Origin: Arthrobacter sp. JZ12
GTDB lineage: Bacteria > Actinomycetota > Actinomycetes > Actinomycetales > Micrococcaceae
Reading direction: 5' to 3'
Assembly (NCBI RefSeq): GCF_035189165.1
Contig: NZ_CP045246.1
Coordinates: forward strand, 310,001 to 374,000
DNA: 64,000 nt
In this document: in pieces, positions 61,192 through 64,000 of the stretch
Numbering within the stretch: position 1 is the first letter of the stretch
Layout of the letters: the number at the start of each line of letters is the position of its first letter
The notes under the pieces: generated by a model
What the model saw: only the letters and a program-made list of their open reading frames with translations
What the model was told of the DNA's origin: nothing
Databases searched by the model: none
Position numbers and translations under genes: made by a program

Positions 61192-61674
61192 CTAGAGGTC
61201 GATTACCTCGTTTTTCCCCATGTCAGGGCGCTCGCCGGTGACCATGCCCTTGGCGATCTCGAAGCCCTTGACGATGCGCGGCTTGTCGAGCGACCAGTAC
61301 TCGGCGGTGTCGGCGTCGACCTTGATGAGCGCGATGGATGGGTCGTCCTTGCCGTCGAACCAGGGCTTCACGGACGGACTCCACAGCTCGTCGATCTTTG
61401 CCCGGTCCTTGGTGAGGGTGGCAGTTCCGGCGATGGACAGGTAACCCTTGTCGCTGCTGATGGAGACGTTGACCTGCGGGTTCGCCCGAATCTCGTCAGC
61501 CTTGGGGGAAGGATCCTCGGTGAAGAACCACAGGTCGCCGTCGAACTCCGCTTTCTGGACGGCCAACGGTCGGCTCACCAGCTGACCCTGGGTGTTGACC
61601 GTGGTGAGGATCGCTATGTCTGCGTCCTTCACGATCTTGATCAGTTCCTTCATTCCGTCCTGCTTCGATTCCAC
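61192..61674 (-). CDS. Pyridoxamine 5'-phosphate oxidase-like general stress protein
   Basis: 160 residues from GTG 61674 (GGAG six bases upstream). ADIAILTTVNTQGQLVSRPLAVQKAEFDGDLWFFTEDPSPKADEIRANPQVNVSISSDKGYLSIAGTATLTKDRAKIDELWSPSVKPWFDGKDDPSIALIKVD is the split-barrel fold of the Gsp26/YdaG-like branch of PNPOx proteins, which bind flavin or F420. The reaction is unknown; relatives are stress-induced. Confidence 0.9.
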   Translation of the reverse strand: MESKQDGMKELIKIVKDADIAILTTVNTQGQLVSRPLAVQKAEFDGDLWFFTEDPSPKADEIRANPQVNVSISSDKGYLSIAGTATLTKDRAKIDELWSPSVKPWFDGKDDPSIALIKVDADTAEYWSLDKPRIVKGFEIAKGMVTGERPDMGKNEVIDL

Positions 61675-61684
61675 GTATTGCTCC

Positions 61685-62683
61685 TTATCCGGTTGATTCC
61701 TGATCCTGTTGGTTTCCCGGGCCGGGGTTCGGTTGGTCGTCCAGATCCGGGGGAGGACTCTGGTCGGGACGTCCGAGTTTCCCCCAACCGCCGGTGACCG
61801 GGCCTGCGTGAGGCGCAGGACTGAGCACGGTGCCGGTGGTCGGGGCCGCCCTGCCGCGGCGGATTGCCGCGATCCTCATCAGGGGGCCGACGAGGCGGTC
61901 GTAGAGACCCGGCAGCAGGGCATGAAACGGGATGAAGGTGCGCTGCACCACCCCGACGACCGTTGTCGCGCGGGGATTCCGGGCGTTGGCAATGATCGCG
62001 TCCACCACGCGGTCCGGGTGCACCACGGGGGGAAGCGGATGAACGTTCCGGCCGGTGTAGTTCGCCGCGTGCTGGTAGATAGGGGTATCGATGGTGGCCG
62101 GCAGTACCAGGCAGATCCGGATGCCGCGGTCCCGCCGCAGTTCCTGCCGGAGCACACGCACCATCCCGTAAAGGCCGAATTTGCTCGCGACGTACGGCGA
62201 TACGTACGGCGAGGTAATCCTGGAGTACACGGATCCTATGAAGATGAGCGTTCCTGACCCCTGGCGCCTCAAATGGGGAAGGGCTTGGCGCGCCGTATTG
62301 GCAGCGCCCAGGAGATTCGTCTCGATGATCGACCGGAACACCTCCGAGGGGGTGGCCTCGAAGGTTCCATAGCTGTAGACGGAGGCGTTGATGACGCAGA
62401 TGTCGATGTGACCAAATGTCCCGGCCGCCGCTGCCATGAGGGCCGCCACTTGCTGTTCGTCCCGGACATCGGTCGCGCGGGCAATGGCTTGGGCGCCTAA
62501 CCGGATGCATTCCTCCAGTACCGGTTGCAGGTTCTCGGCACTTCGTGAGGCCAGGGCGAGCCGCGCCCCTTGGCGGGCGAAAGCCAGCGCAGTGTCCCGC
62601 CCGATGCCGCTGCTTGCGCCCGTGATAACGACGACGTCGCCCTCGGTGCCATTCGGTCGCTTGTACTGAATCGGTCGCTTCAC
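61685..62683 (-). CDS. SDR family oxidoreductase with Pro/Gly-rich tail
   Basis: 332 residues from GTG 62683 (GGGAGAG nine bases upstream); an in-frame GTG at 62752 is possible. GDVVVITGASSGIGRDTALAFARQGARLALASR is the NADP-binding start, NASVYSYGTFEATPSEVFRSIIETNLLGAANTARQ the central region, and FIGSVYSRITSPYVSPYVASKFGLYGMVRVLRQEL holds Ser and YxxxK. The C-terminal 60 residues (GRPDQSPPPDLDDQPNPGPGNQQDQESTG) are disordered. The stop lies 10 bases before the stress-protein start, so one transcript is likely. Substrate unknown. Confidence 0.88.
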   Translation of the reverse strand: MKRPIQYKRPNGTEGDVVVITGASSGIGRDTALAFARQGARLALASRSAENLQPVLEECIRLGAQAIARATDVRDEQQVAALMAAAAGTFGHIDICVINASVYSYGTFEATPSEVFRSIIETNLLGAANTARQALPHLRRQGSGTLIFIGSVYSRITSPYVSPYVASKFGLYGMVRVLRQELRRDRGIRICLVLPATIDTPIYQHAANYTGRNVHPLPPVVHPDRVVDAIIANARNPRATTVVGVVQRTFIPFHALLPGLYDRLVGPLMRIAAIRRGRAAPTTGTVLSPAPHAGPVTGGWGKLGRPDQSPPPDLDDQPNPGPGNQQDQESTG

Positions 62684-62758
62684 TGGACTGAGCTCTCCCT
62701 GATTGTCGAGCTGGCTGTCGAGCCGGAGTTGATAAGCACGCTTACCATTCACCCTACG

Positions 62759-63235
62759 TCAGGAGCGGCGGATAGCGAAGAACTCCCTTAGCAGTGCTGC
62801 ACTCTCATCTTCCCGCACGCCCGGAAACACCTCGGTCCAGTGATTCAACCTGCGCTCCCGGAGGACGTCGAATACCGACCCGGCGGCTCCGGCCTTTTCA
62901 TCCCAGGCGCCGAACACCACGCGAGGGATCCGCGCCAGCACACTGGCGCCGGCGCACATGGCGCAGGGTTCCAGGGTGACCACGAGTGTGCACCCTTCCA
63001 GTCGCCATTGGCCGCGCACGGCTGCCGCCCGGCGGATGGCCAGGATCTCAGCGTGCGCCGTGGGATCGCCCGTAGCCTCGCGTTCGTTCCACCCGGTACC
63101 CAGTACGGTCCCGTCAGCACCGACGACGACGGCGCCGATCGGAACATCGCCCGTCTCAAGTGCGCGCTCGGCCCCCTGCAGGGCTAGCTGCATCCAGGCG
63201 GCGTGGTCGCGCTCTGTGGCGGGGGAGGCGGACAT
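62759..63235 (-). CDS. tadA: tRNA adenosine(34) deaminase TadA
   Basis: 158 residues from ATG 63235. Zinc-dependent deaminase motifs: DPTAHAEILAIRRAA (HAE) and VTLEPCAMCAGASVLARIPRVVFGAWDEKAGAAGS (PCxxC); GAVVVGADGTVLGTGWNERE precedes. It converts A34 to inosine in tRNA-Arg(ACG), and is essential in most bacteria. The longer open frame upstream overlaps upp and is not needed. It is divergent from upp with 22 bases between starts, a common actinobacterial arrangement. Confidence 0.93.
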   Translation of the reverse strand: MSASPATERDHAAWMQLALQGAERALETGDVPIGAVVVGADGTVLGTGWNEREATGDPTAHAEILAIRRAAAVRGQWRLEGCTLVVTLEPCAMCAGASVLARIPRVVFGAWDEKAGAAGSVFDVLRERRLNHWTEVFPGVREDESAALLREFFAIRRS

Positions 63236-63257
63236 GGGCCAATGATACTTTTGAGCA

Positions 63258-63893
63258 ATGCGCGTTCTGGTTGTCGACCATCCCCTGGTTTCCCACAAGC
63301 TCACGGTCCTTCGAGACAGGAACACGCCGTCGCCGGTCTTCCGGCTTCTGACGGAGGAGCTCGTGACGCTGCTGGCCTATGAGGCCACGCGGGAGGTGCG
63401 CGTAGAACCGGTGCAGATTGAAACTCCCGTGACCTCCACTGTGGGGACGGGTCTGGTGAAGCCCACCCCGCTGGTTGTTCCCATCCTGCGGGCAGGTCTG
63501 GGCATGCTGGAGGGCATGACCCGGCTGGTTCCCACTGCTGAGGTCGGCTTCCTTGGCATGGCCCGCAACGAGGAGACTCTCGAGGCCATCACGTACGCGG
63601 AGCGACTGCCGGACGACCTGACCGGACGACAGGTCTTTGTCCTCGACCCGATGCTTGCCACCGGCGGCACGCTGCGTGAAGCGATCAAGTTCCTGTTCCG
63701 CCGTGGCGCAGCAGATGTCACCTGCATCTGTCTGCTTGCCGCGCCGGAAGGTCTTGAGGTCCTGAAGCAGGAGCTGGAGGGAACGAACGTGACCATCGTT
63801 CTGGCTTCGATTGACGAGAAGCTGAATGAGAACGCGTACATCGTGCCTGGCCTGGGCGACGCCGGAGACCGGTTGTACGGGGTTGTCGGCTAG
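63258..63893 (+). CDS. upp: Uracil phosphoribosyltransferase
   Basis: 211 residues. Makes UMP from uracil and PRPP in pyrimidine salvage. The PRPP-binding loop [21 protein letters not shown], the [36 protein letters not shown] region and the uracil-binding C-terminus [18 protein letters not shown] are all intact. Full length for the family. Divergent from tadA. Confidence 0.97.
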   Translation: MRVLVVDHPLVSHKLTVLRDRNTPSPVFRLLTEELVTLLAYEATREVRVEPVQIETPVTSTVGTGLVKPTPLVVPILRAGLGMLEGMTRLVPTAEVGFLGMARNEETLEAITYAERLPDDLTGRQVFVLDPMLATGGTLREAIKFLFRRGAADVTCICLLAAPEGLEVLKQELEGTNVTIVLASIDEKLNENAYIVPGLGDAGDRLYGVVG

Positions 63894-63964
63894 GGACGTC
63901 CCTGTCCAATATTTGGTCAGTTAGCCCGGTCTTGATTTTCCAATCGGTCGTGTTACCCGACGAA

Positions 63965-64000
63965 ATGTCCATGAAGCGGCGCAGAACGGGCAGAAAGTCT
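63965..64000 (+). CDS. Possible start of a gene running off the window
   Basis: ATG 63965 opens a frame MSMKRRRTGRKS that stays open to the edge, 12 codons. There is no clear ribosome-binding site; TTACCC six bases before and TTGATT 15 bases further up could form a leaderless promoter. A strongly basic start is typical of many membrane or DNA-binding proteins, so no function can be given. Confidence 0.3.
   Translation, partial: MSMKRRRTGRKS

Overview
This 64 kb stretch looks like a chromosomal piece of a high-GC Gram-positive actinobacterium, most likely a member of the Micrococcaceae (Arthrobacter-like). The reasons are the GC-rich coding sequence with many GTG and TTG starts, a C50 carotenoid cluster (idi, crtE, crtB, crtI, crtYe, crtYf, crtEb), a DesA3-like desaturase, the lhr-nei pair, divergent tadA/upp, a LytR C-terminal-domain protein and a MpaB/DUF2236 protein. 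I saw no phage, insertion sequence, CRISPR array or rRNA. One tRNA gene is present (tRNA-Ser, anticodon CGA).

Layout. 1-8.8 kb: cut-off desaturase, MpaB-like and HAD-like proteins, a three-gene operon for a Tat-type anchor protein and two complementary multicopper-oxidase halves, a LytR_C protein, a DsbA/FrnE protein and a CGNR regulator. 8.8-20 kb: ThiD/PdxK kinase, TetR regulator with two palindromic operators, YhhQ-type queuosine-precursor transporter, an AbiEi/DUF559 gene framed by two related hairpins, tgt, FUSC transporter and small housekeeping or unknown genes. 20-24.4 kb: iron-siderophore ABC importer under a DtxR/IdeR-type box; its fused permease carries a one-base frameshift. 24.4-30.1 kb: C50 carotenoid operon with overlapping genes and divergent idi. 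30.1-32.3 kb: CmtR-like metal sensor with a CDF exporter, a glycosyltransferase and a small protein.

32.4-37.7 kb: the most unusual part. A Pls/PosA-type single-module synthetase (adenylation, carrier, membrane segments, three left-handed beta-helix domains; no condensation or thioesterase domain) is followed 18 bp later by a lipoprotein of the lysyl oxidase family. The lipoprotein keeps the copper histidines and the Lys/Tyr pair that form the LTQ cofactor. I infer a system that makes a cationic homopoly(amino acid) and may oxidise it or a neighbouring amine at the cell surface.

37.7-64 kb: secreted LTD-metallophosphoesterase, GH76 enzyme, SDR plus acyl-CoA dehydrogenase, P450, oxidoreductases, a second TspO-like protein overlapping a DedA protein, RluA-type synthase, large DUF6541-like membrane protein, nei and lhr, DUF4232 lipoprotein, YcnI-type copper protein with a membrane partner, rlmH, tRNA-Ser, a stress-type flavin protein, SDR, tadA and upp.

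One pattern runs through the whole window. At about seven gene ends the last codons, or the bases next to the stop codon, are repeated in tandem, several times with a 14-nt unit. Copper proteins (two multicopper-oxidase subunits, lysyl oxidase, YcnI) also recur.
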